A stretch of 16,950 nt of DNA from the NCBI GenBank assembly GCA_036244855.1, contig BQKZ01009322.1, positions 17,669 to 34,618 on the forward strand, given 5' to 3'. Below are positions 10,028 through 16,950 of this stretch, piece by piece. Both the position numbers and the translations under genes were made by a program. The notes beneath the pieces were generated by a model. That model had not been told where the DNA came from and did not search any database. It was given only the letters and a program-made list of their open reading frames with translations. This DNA is from Temnopleurus reevesii. Taxonomy: Eukaryota > Echinodermata > Echinoidea > Temnopleuroida > Temnopleuridae. The first letter of the stretch is position 1. Each line of letters begins with the position of its first letter.

Positions 10028-10382
10028 ACTTCCCATTTTCTTTCTTTTCCTACTCCCACTACTACCAACAGACCAACTCTCGTATTATTATTTCTTGTAC
10101 CACGTGTATGATGATAATAATCTAATACTATAATTGAAGATTTATTTCCTAATGAAACTATAGCCTATAAATCTAGCTGACTACAATGACGGAATAAAAT
10201 ATGATGAGGAAATGAAAGCAGCTTACACAAGAAGCGTGTGCACGCATCTTTTCATTTTCTTCTTTGGTTGGTGTTTGTTTTGCTGTCAGTCATCTTTGAC
10301 TTATTTTCGGAAATATGATTCGTCTGACGATCCAGGAGTTTGCCCAAGGAAACCCCAAATGTTGGTCTTCTTCTTCTTCTTC

Positions 10383-10594
10383 TGTCGTTGTTCAGTCCAT
10401 CTCACAGTATATTGGATACAGGTTAATTGGCAGGCAACGTACAGGTTGGTTCCACGACATAACGTGACACAATGCTCGGCGCAGCACGACGAGACGAAAA
10501 AAATAAGGTGTGAAATGCATTTCAGTTTGAAATACATCCACAGGTTGCCGCCTCTCCACAACACATCCTTGTGATATGGGTTCTAAACTTGTCC
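10383..10594. other. Non-coding, no supported feature
   Basis: A 120-codon plus-strand frame at 10212-10574 starts in the decaying CTT array and shows no domain, signal or repeat of a known protein. I see no other feature in this stretch. Confidence 0.5.
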
Positions 10595-10729
10595 GAGATT
10601 GGCAAGGGTTGGGATTACGTTCGGTTCTTAAACTACATTTTATATTAATTAATCCTATAGCGCGGCCTATTCGGAGATTTATACTATTTAGAATTAACCG
10701 AACGTAGCCCCAACCTCGAACCCATCTCA
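10595..10729. mobile_element. Short inverted-repeat element, MITE-like, diverged
   Basis: GGTTGGGATTACGTTCGGTT (10606-10625) is matched in inverse orientation by AACCGAACGTAGCCCCAACC (10697-10716). Weaker complementarity continues outward to about 10595 and 10729. Size and structure suggest a small non-autonomous DNA transposon. No clear target duplication was found, so the ends are approximate. Confidence 0.6.
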
Positions 10730-10900
10730 GAGAATATTAGAACGCCACTAAGACCACAAGCTATATTGCCGTATCGAACGGTCCAACCTCGTTGACTTAC
10801 CCCGACATCTTATTGCTCAGTCTCTGCATTGCCAGTTCTGATATATATTCCAAATAAACACATAATACCAACAAATAAATGATCCATTCAAACATATGAT
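10730..10900. other. Non-coding, no supported feature
   Basis: AT-rich sequence between two inverted-repeat elements. No ORF, RNA gene or further repeat was recognised. Confidence 0.5.
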
Positions 10901-11053
10901 CAGGGCCCCGTAACATAAAGGTTTGCGATTAATCGCTATTTGATTTTGCGATCAATCGCTAATCTTAGTACATGATTTGCCATTGACTTGCGATTGATAT
11001 CAATCGCTATCAGATTAGCAATTGATCGCAAACATTTATGTTACGGGGCCCTG
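10901..11053. mobile_element. Near-palindromic 153-bp MITE with 5-bp target duplication
   Basis: The element begins CAGGGCCCCGTAACATAAA and ends in its reverse complement. After a single mismatch the arms go on to share GTTTGCGAT. The inner arms carry several offset copies of GCGATTAATCGC-like sequence, so almost the whole element can fold back on itself. ATGAT lies directly on both sides (10896-10900 and 11054-11058), consistent with a 5-bp target duplication. No coding capacity exists, so it must depend on a transposase from elsewhere. Confidence 0.88.
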
Positions 11054-11058
11054 ATGAT

Positions 11059-11793
11059 TCAAGAATGATCCAAGCAAAGGCATAAAAAATCATCAAATCC
11101 AAACCTCCACGCGGAGAACGATACTCACAATGGTTAAACGTGCGGAATGTAGGCCTTGCATTCTATAAACCAATTTGTACAAATTCCACACATGACATTG
11201 TTTAACATATACGTTCACGGCAATCTCAAATGCAAGTGTTCATCTTGCCGTTTGCAGATTGCCTCGCTAAGTTACTCTTTGAAAAATAGAAGATTCATTT
11301 TTAAAACTCCCGCCCAAGGCAGGCCATAGTAACGACCCTTCGAAACCAGACGCGTCGACCAATCACGGCGTAAGCGGCGTAGTAATCTCAACACACAACA
11401 TGCATGGACGCACACACATAGGCCTACGTATTTTCCGATATATGCGAAGCTGTCCCGTCTATAATGAGGCAAAAGATAATCAAATCAAAGGTTAAATGAA
11501 AGGAAAAAACAACAACTGAAGTGCATGGAATGATCCTTGAATATGCCTTTAAAAAAAAGGATTTAAAAGTTTGTTTTTCCTCCAACCTATACTGTTTTTC
11601 AAAAAATGTCATTCGAGGGAAACCAAATTTTATTTTTAATGCCCTATTGTGGACGGCAATCTTTGCTCATGCATGTCAACGAAACTCTCCCCTACTTTGC
11701 AAATTGATCACCATTTACGCTTCATCCATTCATGTATGTGCGAAGATTAGCCGAAGAGAATTGACCCGATTTTTACCCAAAGCGTGACATAGC
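11059..11793. other. Non-coding, no supported feature
   Basis: About 735 bases between two transposon-like elements. Frames of 62-88 codons exist on both strands, including 11521-11787, but none shows a recognisable motif and they overlap one another. Nothing else was found. Confidence 0.5.
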
Positions 11794-13091
11794 ATGATAA
11801 CGCTGGTTTATTGGTGAATATGATAGTCTAGGGGGTACTAAACTCAAATCCGGTGGGTGCCACTAGGGCAACCTTGGAGAAAAAATTGTATTGGCATTTT
11901 AAAATTTTACGGAGGCACGAAGGTGACAAACATATACGAGATTTTTTTTCGCCGCAACAGCTGCCGTCCTTTTACATCTCATTTGTGGTGGCACTTTAGG
12001 GTCTCCGTAATTTTTCGATATCCACGAATGGCGAAAAACGAAAATGTCAATTTTTTAATGAATTCTCGGTGCTATACCTTCAAATAAAAAAAGTTAAAAA
12101 CGAGCAAGCTGATGATTTGTTAATATCGGACCATATGAAGTAAATTGAGGGTCACATCATATCCTTTTGAGATATACCCTCCCATGCCAGATAAGTATTG
12201 CAACATAGACCCACTCTTAATTCCTTCAGGACACACGTATATAGATCAATATCATGCACTGGCCATATAAAGACAAATGTCATAAAATATCTCTTCTTAA
12301 ATAAAATAGAACGATAACTTTTTGAAATTATGTTGCCCGTTCTCAAAACCTAATGGCCAATACACGATGTGCCATCAAATTATAACAAACACATGCCCTG
12401 AAGGAACTGAGAGTGACGTCTTCAACTAACGTTGGCTATTCTATTTTGCATTATATGGGGTATAGATTTTGAAACATTTTTTCTTGGCAGAAGTATTCAG
12501 CAAGTCATGGAATATATTCAATTTAAAGAAAGTGAAAACAATTTTGCGGGAAGCCGTTGACTAATCTGCAAGTCGAGACATTGCAATTTTCTTCCTTTGT
12601 CGTCTTTGGTCTTTGGTACCAAGGGCATAACTGAATTAAGAATGGTTTTACCCTACATAATTCATGAACCGTGTACGACACTTTAATTTCAACCATAGAT
12701 ATTTGTGCGTTTTTCACATTTAAGGAAAAATAAGAAGAATACGACAGGTGAATTAATGGAAAACGAACGTAATTTTGCTATGTTGCAATACTTGTGGCAT
12801 GGGAGGGTAGCATTGAGAATTCATGAAAAGATGACATTATCATTTTCGTCATTCGTGGATATCGACAAATTACGGAGGCTGTAAAGTGACACCGAAAATG
12901 GGATTCAAAATGAGTGCTGCTGTTGCGGCGAAAAAATCTCGTATATGTCTGTCACCTTAGTGCCTCCGTAAAATTTTAAAATTCCAATAAAAAAAATTAC
13001 CCAAGGGTGCCCAAGTGGCACCCACCGGGTTTGTGTCTAGTACCCCCTAAACTATCATCAATCATATTCACCAATCAACCGGCGTTATCAT
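11794..13091. mobile_element. 1.3-kb foldback DNA element with terminal inverted repeats over 300 bp
   Basis: The left arm (11794-12208) and right arm (12778-13091) are inverted copies. Both outer ends read ATGATAACGCYGG, followed inward by TTGGTGAATATGA, GGGGGTACTA, GGTGGGTGCCACT, a TTTTAAAATTTTACGGAGGC block, GCCGCAACAG and, innermost, CCCTCCCATGCC plus GTATTGCAACATAG. The left arm has about 98 extra bases before its innermost block. The right arm has a 7-base duplication near its tip. The 569-base centre has no frame longer than 64 codons, so no transposase. The structure fits a non-autonomous long-TIR transposon. No target duplication was found at these ends. Confidence 0.85.
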
Positions 13092-13162
13092 AATTTGTTA
13101 CGGTCCTGCTGGGATTCTACTTGACTAGATGGGGTTCCTAGCTGCCTATTCAATGGCCTTAA

Positions 13163-13286
13163 AGCCCCAGTCACATAAAAGCCCCGATTAAACTTTGATT
13201 AACTCTTTTCTAGTATTCTATTGGGTATGCAATAATAAGGAATCGTGTCGAGTCGTGTTGAATTGGAGTTCTATGTGACTGGGGCC
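13163..13286. mobile_element. 124-bp MITE with GCCCCAGTCACATA ends
   Basis: GCCCCAGTCACATA near the left end and TATGTGACTGGGGC near the right end are exact inverse copies. The flanks read TTAA on the left and TTAC on the right, suggesting a TTA or imperfect TTAA target duplication. There is no ORF. Confidence 0.75.
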
Positions 13287-13510
13287 TTACAACTGAAATG
13301 CCTATAAAGACACGTTGAAATTAGCTCTGTAAAGGCAGAAATTGCCACCTTGAATGTAAAACCCGAGTCACGTAGATCATTGATTTTATACGGTTTGTTC
13401 TATTTAAAGGGATAGTTCATTCCAGTATTTATTACAGCATATTTAATATTCCCATCCTTCCTGAGAACTTTGCTTGTTATTTCATCAAAATATATTTTTT
13501 GTTAACTGGA

Positions 13511-13551
13511 TCCTGCCCACCGCCATTGGCATTTCCGATCAGTGGGCAGGA
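13511..13551. repeat. 10-bp perfect inverted repeat (hairpin)
   Basis: TCCTGCCCAC (13511-13520) pairs exactly with GTGGGCAGGA (13542-13551) around a 21-base loop. It lies about 270 bases before the start of the interrupted Gag-like ORF and could belong to its leader or terminal structure. The role is unknown. Confidence 0.7.
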
Positions 13552-13927
13552 AACGGTCGCTCCAAAATAATTGTATTTTCTTGCGTTACAACGTATAGCC
13601 AGAAAATGCTGTATACGAGTTCCAGAAATGTTACGTAATATTGAAAGGCGGAGCTGTTCGGGCGGGCGATTCATAATGGGTTAGGAAATTCAATGGCAGG
13701 GGCATTGAAAAGGTTCGGAATGTGCATACGTGCGGAGGGAGGAAAATTATTCATTCTAGCTTTGCCAGACGGTCAAACAACAACTACTACACGGGCGACA
13801 CAGACTGAGCCAACCAAAGCAAAATGGAGCCCAACGACATCCCGGGCTTCGTTCGGGGAGAAATCTTGGAGTCTCAGAATGGTTTACTGGACAAACTCGA
13901 AAGCTTAGTCACCAAAAAGCTGGACAT

Positions 13928-14240
13928 TGTAATGATATTGAGTTGAGTCAAGCAATCACATTGTAGGAACACGTATTGTACACCTCAGCCAGTACTCCTA
14001 AGTGTATCAAGTTAGCTCAATGTGTAAACACATGTACTGGTATTGGAACATATTGTTCTACACACACAGTGCTTGTGCACTGTACACACTCAATGCACTG
14101 TACTGTATCTAAGCCTGATAAAACAGTATTCACTTGTACAACAACANTAGTTTAACCTCAATCAAATCTAGTGGACTCCTTTATTTGAACCCATGTATTC
14201 TACAGCTACCAAACAACACCACAAACCACTAAATTTGACA
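13928..14240 (+). mobile_element. LTR of the same Gypsy family, interrupted by N; apparent solo LTR
   Basis: Bases 13928-14146 align without gaps to LTR bases 1-219 with six mismatches. Bases 14148-14240 match LTR bases 277-369 exactly. LTR bases 220-276 are absent and replaced by a single N. Taken literally this is a solo LTR with a 57-base gap. The alternative, which I favour, is that 13928-14146 is the start of the 5' LTR and 14148-14240 the end of the 3' LTR of a full element, whose middle is the sequence at 1-6443. Orientation is the same as the interrupted ORF. Confidence 0.9.
14147..14147. other. Single N, contig junction inside the LTR
   Basis: The N stands where at least 57 bases of LTR should be, so it marks a join of unknown true length. 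The base expected just before it is LTR base 219 and the next would be LTR base 220, which is position 1 of this window. Confidence 0.85.
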
Positions 14241-14691
14241 GACATGTTTCAGAAAGACATAAACGAATCGCAAAGGAGCATGAACGAAGAGCACCTATCA
14301 AAATTCGAGGAGATATCAAGCGGAGCTTACAAATTCAAGAAGAAACGAAATGAGGAACAGCACAAAATGAATTCGAAAATCTACCAGAAGCTAAACGAAG
14401 CAGAGAGTCAGTTGAAAAAAGAGGATCCTAAGCAAGCTGTTACCGGGGCTCAAGCAAAAATAGCCGAGGGTAAGAGCCTCATCGAAAAAAGGCAGAAGAT
14501 TATAAAGCTCGCCGACCAGTCACCTTTCGGCTGGCTGACGGTAGCCGAGTACGAAACCAACACGCTCGCACAGGACTCCGACGACGAGAAACGTATGTGG
14601 AAAGCCGAAGCTCGAGCAAAGCGAAAGTTTGCTCAGACAACGGACCAGGAGGACTGCTCGCAACCAGTTTCGACCCTATCCAGCGAGGGCA

Positions 14692-14806
14692 ATGTGACTG
14701 AGGCTTCAGGTTCACGGGTTGCGTGGAATTCCCCCGACTTCTTCATACTGAGTCGGAGTTTCTATGTGACTGAGGCTCTAGGTTCAAGGGTTGCGTGGAA
14801 TTCCCC
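14692..14806 (+). repeat. Direct repeat, two 43-bp copies at 72-bp offset
   Basis: Copies at 14692-14734 and 14764-14806 share ATGTGACTGAGGCT and GGGTTGCGTGGAATTCCCC, with 40 of 43 bases equal. The 72-base offset is a multiple of three, so the overlapping frame stays open and repeats VTEA and GSRVAWNSP. The CTATGTGACTG core also occurs at the right end of the MITE at 13163-13286. Confidence 0.88.
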
Positions 14807-14947
14807 AACTTTTTCAAGATGTATATTGCTATATCCATGAAGGAATTCATCATGTGACGCCTGCAATTGCAGTTTTGCGCTTATCCCTGAAAATTAGTGT
14901 ACGACATTCGATAGATTAAAATATTGTCCTTTATAATTGAGCGGAAG

Positions 14948-15336
14948 ATGTCTGATATGGCTTCAAGAAGACCTGCTACTACTCGTGAAGAAAAGCAGAA
15001 AGACAGGATCAAGGAACTGCAAGATAGTTTGCAGGAATACGAACCTGGAAGCACTCTTCTATATGATGCACTCACGAAGCCTCCCCCATCAAATGTGACG
15101 CGGATTGGGCTTTTCGGTGCCCCGGGAGCCGGGAAATCGGCGCTGATCAACTCGTTCATTTATGTCACGAATAAAATATGGACTCAGCATGCGCCAGAGG
15201 GGTATGCGGCCCAAGAATCAACCACCATGGATCGTGAAAGCTACCGCTTAGCTGATTGCCTTGCGGTTTGCGATAACCGTGGCATGAAAGAGTTTAGCCA
15301 AACGTACATGGGCGAGGTTCAATACCAGATGGGCAA
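14948..15336 (+). CDS. P-loop GTPase, first coding exon (partial gene)
   Basis: From ATG 14948 (A at -3) the exon encodes about 129 aa and two bases of the next codon, up to a likely donor CAA|GTATTT at 15336/15337. An in-frame TTG at 14924 is not used as the start. Residues 10-40 are charged and helical. IGLFGAPGAGKS ends in a clean Walker A, GxxGxGKS, with Lys63 and Ser64. TTM at about 95 could serve as the switch Thr, and C-D-N-R-G (Asp109, Gly112) fits the DxxG element of GTPases. No N/TKxD motif lies in this exon. The arrangement recalls interferon-induced protein 44-like and related immune or dynamin-type GTPases, but family placement is tentative. Read-through beyond the donor adds about 20 unremarkable residues to a stop at 15398-15400. 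The remaining exons are not visible in the window. Confidence 0.75.
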
Positions 15337-15410
15337 GTATTTTTTGTATCAGTTATCGGGGTCATTAAATTGTAATTTCCGATATCTAACTCACATTTAA
15401 TTGTAACAAT

Positions 15411-15546
15411 TCTTGCCTTATCCCAACATGGATAAATACTAATTGACAGCTTGTGCTTTAACGAGATGCTGTGGAAACAAATAAATCACATGCATTCACG
15501 GGTTAAAGCACTATTAATCAGTTATCCATATTGGGATAAGGCAAGA
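15411..15546. mobile_element. 136-bp MITE-like inverted repeat in presumed intron
   Basis: TCTTGCCTTATCCCAA plus ATGGATAA at the left is matched inversely by TTATCCAT plus TTGGGATAAGGCAAGA at the right. GTGCTTTAAC (from about 15453) and GTTAAAGCAC (from about 15502) extend the arms inward. The arms are about 50 bases each. No clear target duplication was seen. It lies about 75 bases after the proposed splice donor. Confidence 0.78.
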
Positions 15547-15970
15547 TTTATTATGGTTATTTTATCTACTAAACACAAAAATTATTCAATGAACTCATTA
15601 ACTTTTCAATGACACTTTAATGAAGGGGGTCACAAATTAGCGTCGCCATCCGAAATACCTCGTCGAGCATCCCCCGCCCCCATTCACTCACGCAGTGCAC
15701 CACACACTATTATAATTGTGGTTGATTAAAATTTTTCCGATATACCCTCCTTTGACTTGGGTAAATTTGTAATATTTTGTATCCTTTTAGAGGGTACTTA
15801 ATGACGAGGCCCATAGTTGATAATTTGCTAAAAGTAAAGTCTTTGAATATCTTTTTTTAATGTCTTTCAAATATTCATTACTTTCTTATCCATTGCTCCA
15901 TTTCATTGAAACTTTTTTTGTCTGTTTGTCTAATTTTCCGATCTTAATCGAAGCAAGATTTGTCTCGCCT
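15547..15970. other. Non-coding, presumed intron of the GTPase gene
   Basis: AT-rich sequence with no ORF of note and no further GTPase motifs on the plus strand. Nothing else was recognised. Confidence 0.5.
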
Positions 15971-16065
15971 GGGCCCTATTGCATAAAAATTTGTGTTTAA
16001 ACGAAACTCAGAAAATTAAACGCAAGGCACGCTCCTGATTGGATGAAAATGGAGTTGCTTTAACC
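15971..16065. mobile_element. One end of a GGGCCC-type MITE, possibly truncated
   Basis: GGGCCCTATTGCATAAAAAT resembles the GGGCCCCGTAACATAAA end of the MITE at 10901. The following CTCCTGATTGGATGAAAATG is a phrase I associate with the inside of such elements. No inverse partner end is visible before the G-run hairpin, so it appears truncated or fused to the next repeat. Confidence 0.45.
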
Positions 16066-16078
16066 CTAAAAAGCCCAA

Positions 16079-16110
16079 GGGGGGGGGGGCACAATGTGCC
16101 CCCCCCCCCC
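16079..16110. repeat. Poly-G/poly-C perfect hairpin
   Basis: Twelve G (16079-16090), CACAATGTG, then eleven C (16100-16110). The arms pair over 14 bp around a 3-base loop. A run of eleven G closes the window at 16940-16950, so such runs may mark the edge of a dispersed repeat. Confidence 0.88.
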
Positions 16111-16950
16111 TACCACATAATCGTAAACCATTCATATATTTTCCGTCCAATTACGCTCAAATTTGGTGACTTTTTCTGACATTTTGTTACGGACATTATG
16201 ATACCATTTTCATTATTTTTCCGAAGTTCATGATGCCATGGCAACCATAAAACAAAAGGCATGTTTGCCTGTTTTTCGAATAATTCCAGTTTTTCAGCTC
16301 CAAATCGGCCCAAAATGCTTGGAAATAGTCACAAGTTATGATATTTTAGTTGATTTTGCTCTCTCTTGTGTATCTCGAACAGAGAATGCGGTTTCCGACA
16401 ATTTCTTTTGTTTTTCTTTGTTTTTTAGTTACTTTTTCATAAATATTAGATAAAATGTTTAAAAATACTTTATCGTACTTAATGCAAATAAAAATAGCTC
16501 AGACACTTCCAGAAAGCCCTAAAAATCAGTTTGACGAAGATTGGAGCCTGAAATGTGAAAATTTCAGCGCATAGCATGAAATTTTCAAAAGCTATTTGGC
16601 GCCCTCTATGACCAACATCGTGTAAAATGTGACATGATGCATTTATTGTCATATTTTGACCTTTAACTGCATCTAATGTGCTCAATAAAGCCATGGAATA
16701 TGTTCCTAAGATAGTAAAGGGGAATAAAACCCCATTTCAGTCATATTTCTGTTCATAATATAGCTTTTAATAGACCATATGTGAAAAGTGACAAAATTCA
16801 CCCTTTTTTACTGTATTTTAATTGCGCCCTCAAATGGTGACCTTGAGAAATTCCAATGGTACCAAATTGTAGATTACGTCTTGCTCTACATCTATGCCAA
16901 ATTTTAGCCCGATCCACCAAATATTGTGGAAGTTCTCGAGGGGGGGGGGG
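16111..16950. other. Non-coding DNA, possibly part of a dispersed repeat
   Basis: No credible ORF; frames of 67-71 codons on both strands are featureless. Phrases such as TTTAGCCCGATCCACCAA and GGCGCCCTCTATGACC look like repeat-derived sequence, but no second copy lies in the window to prove it. The G-run at 16940-16950 may be a boundary. Confidence 0.4.

Larger units (their letters stand above)
6447..10382 (+). repeat. CTT-rich satellite-like array with interspersed degenerate modules
   Basis: About 3.9 kb is dominated on this strand by CTT/TTC runs, with shorter CTA/ACT runs (for example 6981-7019). Between the runs two unique-looking modules recur. Module A resembles TTTCAATCCTACTTATATCA, then ACTACTACAGCATACATTG and TTAATTCAAAACT; copies start near 6931, 7171, 7262, 7758, 8034, 8369, 8605, 8938, 9366, 9506 and 9724. 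Module B resembles GGCTTGCATTACAAATGCGA followed by ATACAATTA; copies lie near 6534, 6678, 7396, 7647, 7932, 8226, 8491, 8846 and 9047. Spacing of like modules is mostly 100-350 bases. All frames here translate to runs of Phe, Leu, Ser or, in antisense, Glu, and none is a credible gene. Confidence 0.85.
13923..14245 (+). repeat. 5-bp target-site duplication GACAT around the LTR
   Basis: GACAT at 13923-13927 directly precedes the LTR, and GACAT at 14241-14245 directly follows it. A 5-bp duplication is typical of Ty3/Gypsy integrases and fixes the ends of the insertion. Confidence 0.93.
13824..14840 (+). pseudogene. Gag-like ORF interrupted by an LTR insertion
   Basis: The frame opens at ATG 13824 (A at -3, G at +4) and is broken after 34 codons by the LTR at 13928. 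It resumes after the second GACAT and ends at TGA 14838-14840. Removing the LTR and one duplication leaves the frame continuous at about 232 codons. The protein is Glu/Lys-rich, probably coiled-coil, with FKKKRNEEQHKMNSK, a SPFGWLTVAEYE motif near residue 130, then an acidic DSDDEKR segment and a basic stretch. From memory this combination matches the first (Gag-like) ORF of invertebrate retroelements, perhaps the DIRS tyrosine-recombinase type. No reverse transcriptase or recombinase follows, so it is a fragment or an orphan. The last 50 residues come largely from a 72-base duplication and look unlike a natural C-terminus. Confidence 0.7.

Noticed and set aside
7304..10133. Many Phe/Leu/Ser-rich plus-strand frames resembling membrane proteins
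   Set aside because: Translations of CTT, TTC or TCT repeats give such runs in every frame; they overlap one another and lack any non-repeat domain.
6447..10382. CRISPR-like or regularly spaced repeat array
   Set aside because: The repeats are trinucleotide runs and degenerate modules without constant repeat and spacer lengths, in a eukaryotic context.
10212..10574. 120-codon Cys-rich frame that could be a small secreted protein
   Set aside because: It starts in the edge of the CTT array, contains a Phe run from the repeat, overlaps an antisense frame of similar length, and shows no regular Cys spacing.
13693..13908. 71-codon frame upstream of the interrupted ORF
   Set aside because: It overlaps the Gag-like frame in another phase; the Gag-like frame has the better start context and continues across the insertion.
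13928..14240. Plain solo LTR made by LTR-LTR recombination
   Set aside because: Not excluded, but the internal N and the exact fit of position 1 to LTR base 220 make a gapped full-length element the better explanation.
1..16950. tRNA, rRNA or snRNA genes
   Set aside because: No sequence with the conserved internal promoter boxes or characteristic core motifs was recognised by eye on either strand; a covariance-model search would be the decisive test.

Overview
The window reads as nuclear DNA of a marine invertebrate animal. The evidence is an intact animal-type Ty3/Gypsy LTR retrotransposon, several short inverted-repeat (MITE-like) elements whose ends resemble GGGCCCC(G)TAACATAAA, AT-rich non-coding DNA with long microsatellites, and a eukaryotic P-loop GTPase exon ending at a plausible splice donor. 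An echinoderm such as a sea urchin fits the repeat style best. That is recollection of similar repeats, not something proven here.

Layout. Positions 1-6443 are a Mag-like Ty3/Gypsy element: partial 5' LTR (1-150), primer-binding site and leader, one long Gag-Pol frame (421-4554), 1.5 kb of non-coding internal DNA with duplications, polypurine tract (6062-6074) and complete 3' LTR (6075-6443). An N at 6446 is followed by about 3.9 kb of CTT-rich DNA (6447-10382). In it, at least ten degenerate copies of two non-CTT modules alternate with pyrimidine runs. Positions 10.6-13.3 kb hold three inverted-repeat elements: a weak one at 10595-10729, a near-palindromic 153-bp MITE with 5-bp target duplication at 10901-11053, and a 1.3-kb foldback element at 11794-13091. 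A further MITE lies at 13163-13286. A Gag-like ORF (13824-14840) is interrupted by an LTR of the same family as the first element, flanked by a perfect GACAT duplication and containing an N at 14147. The first exon of a P-loop GTPase gene follows (14948-15336). Its presumed intron carries another MITE, and the window ends in non-coding repeat DNA with G-runs.

The most important observation concerns how the pieces join. The sequence before the N at 14147 stops at LTR base 219, and position 1 of the window starts at LTR base 220. The sequence before the N at 6446 ends with the LTR plus GA, the first two bases of the GACAT duplication. It is identical over 95 bases to the sequence that follows the N at 14147. 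The simplest reading is that three contigs were joined in the wrong order. The full element at 1-6445 then belongs in the gap at 14147, inside the Gag-like ORF, and the CTT array is not a true neighbour of its 3' LTR.

I see no operon, RNA gene, CRISPR array or evident new multi-gene system. Apart from the GTPase exon, almost everything recognisable is mobile or repetitive DNA.
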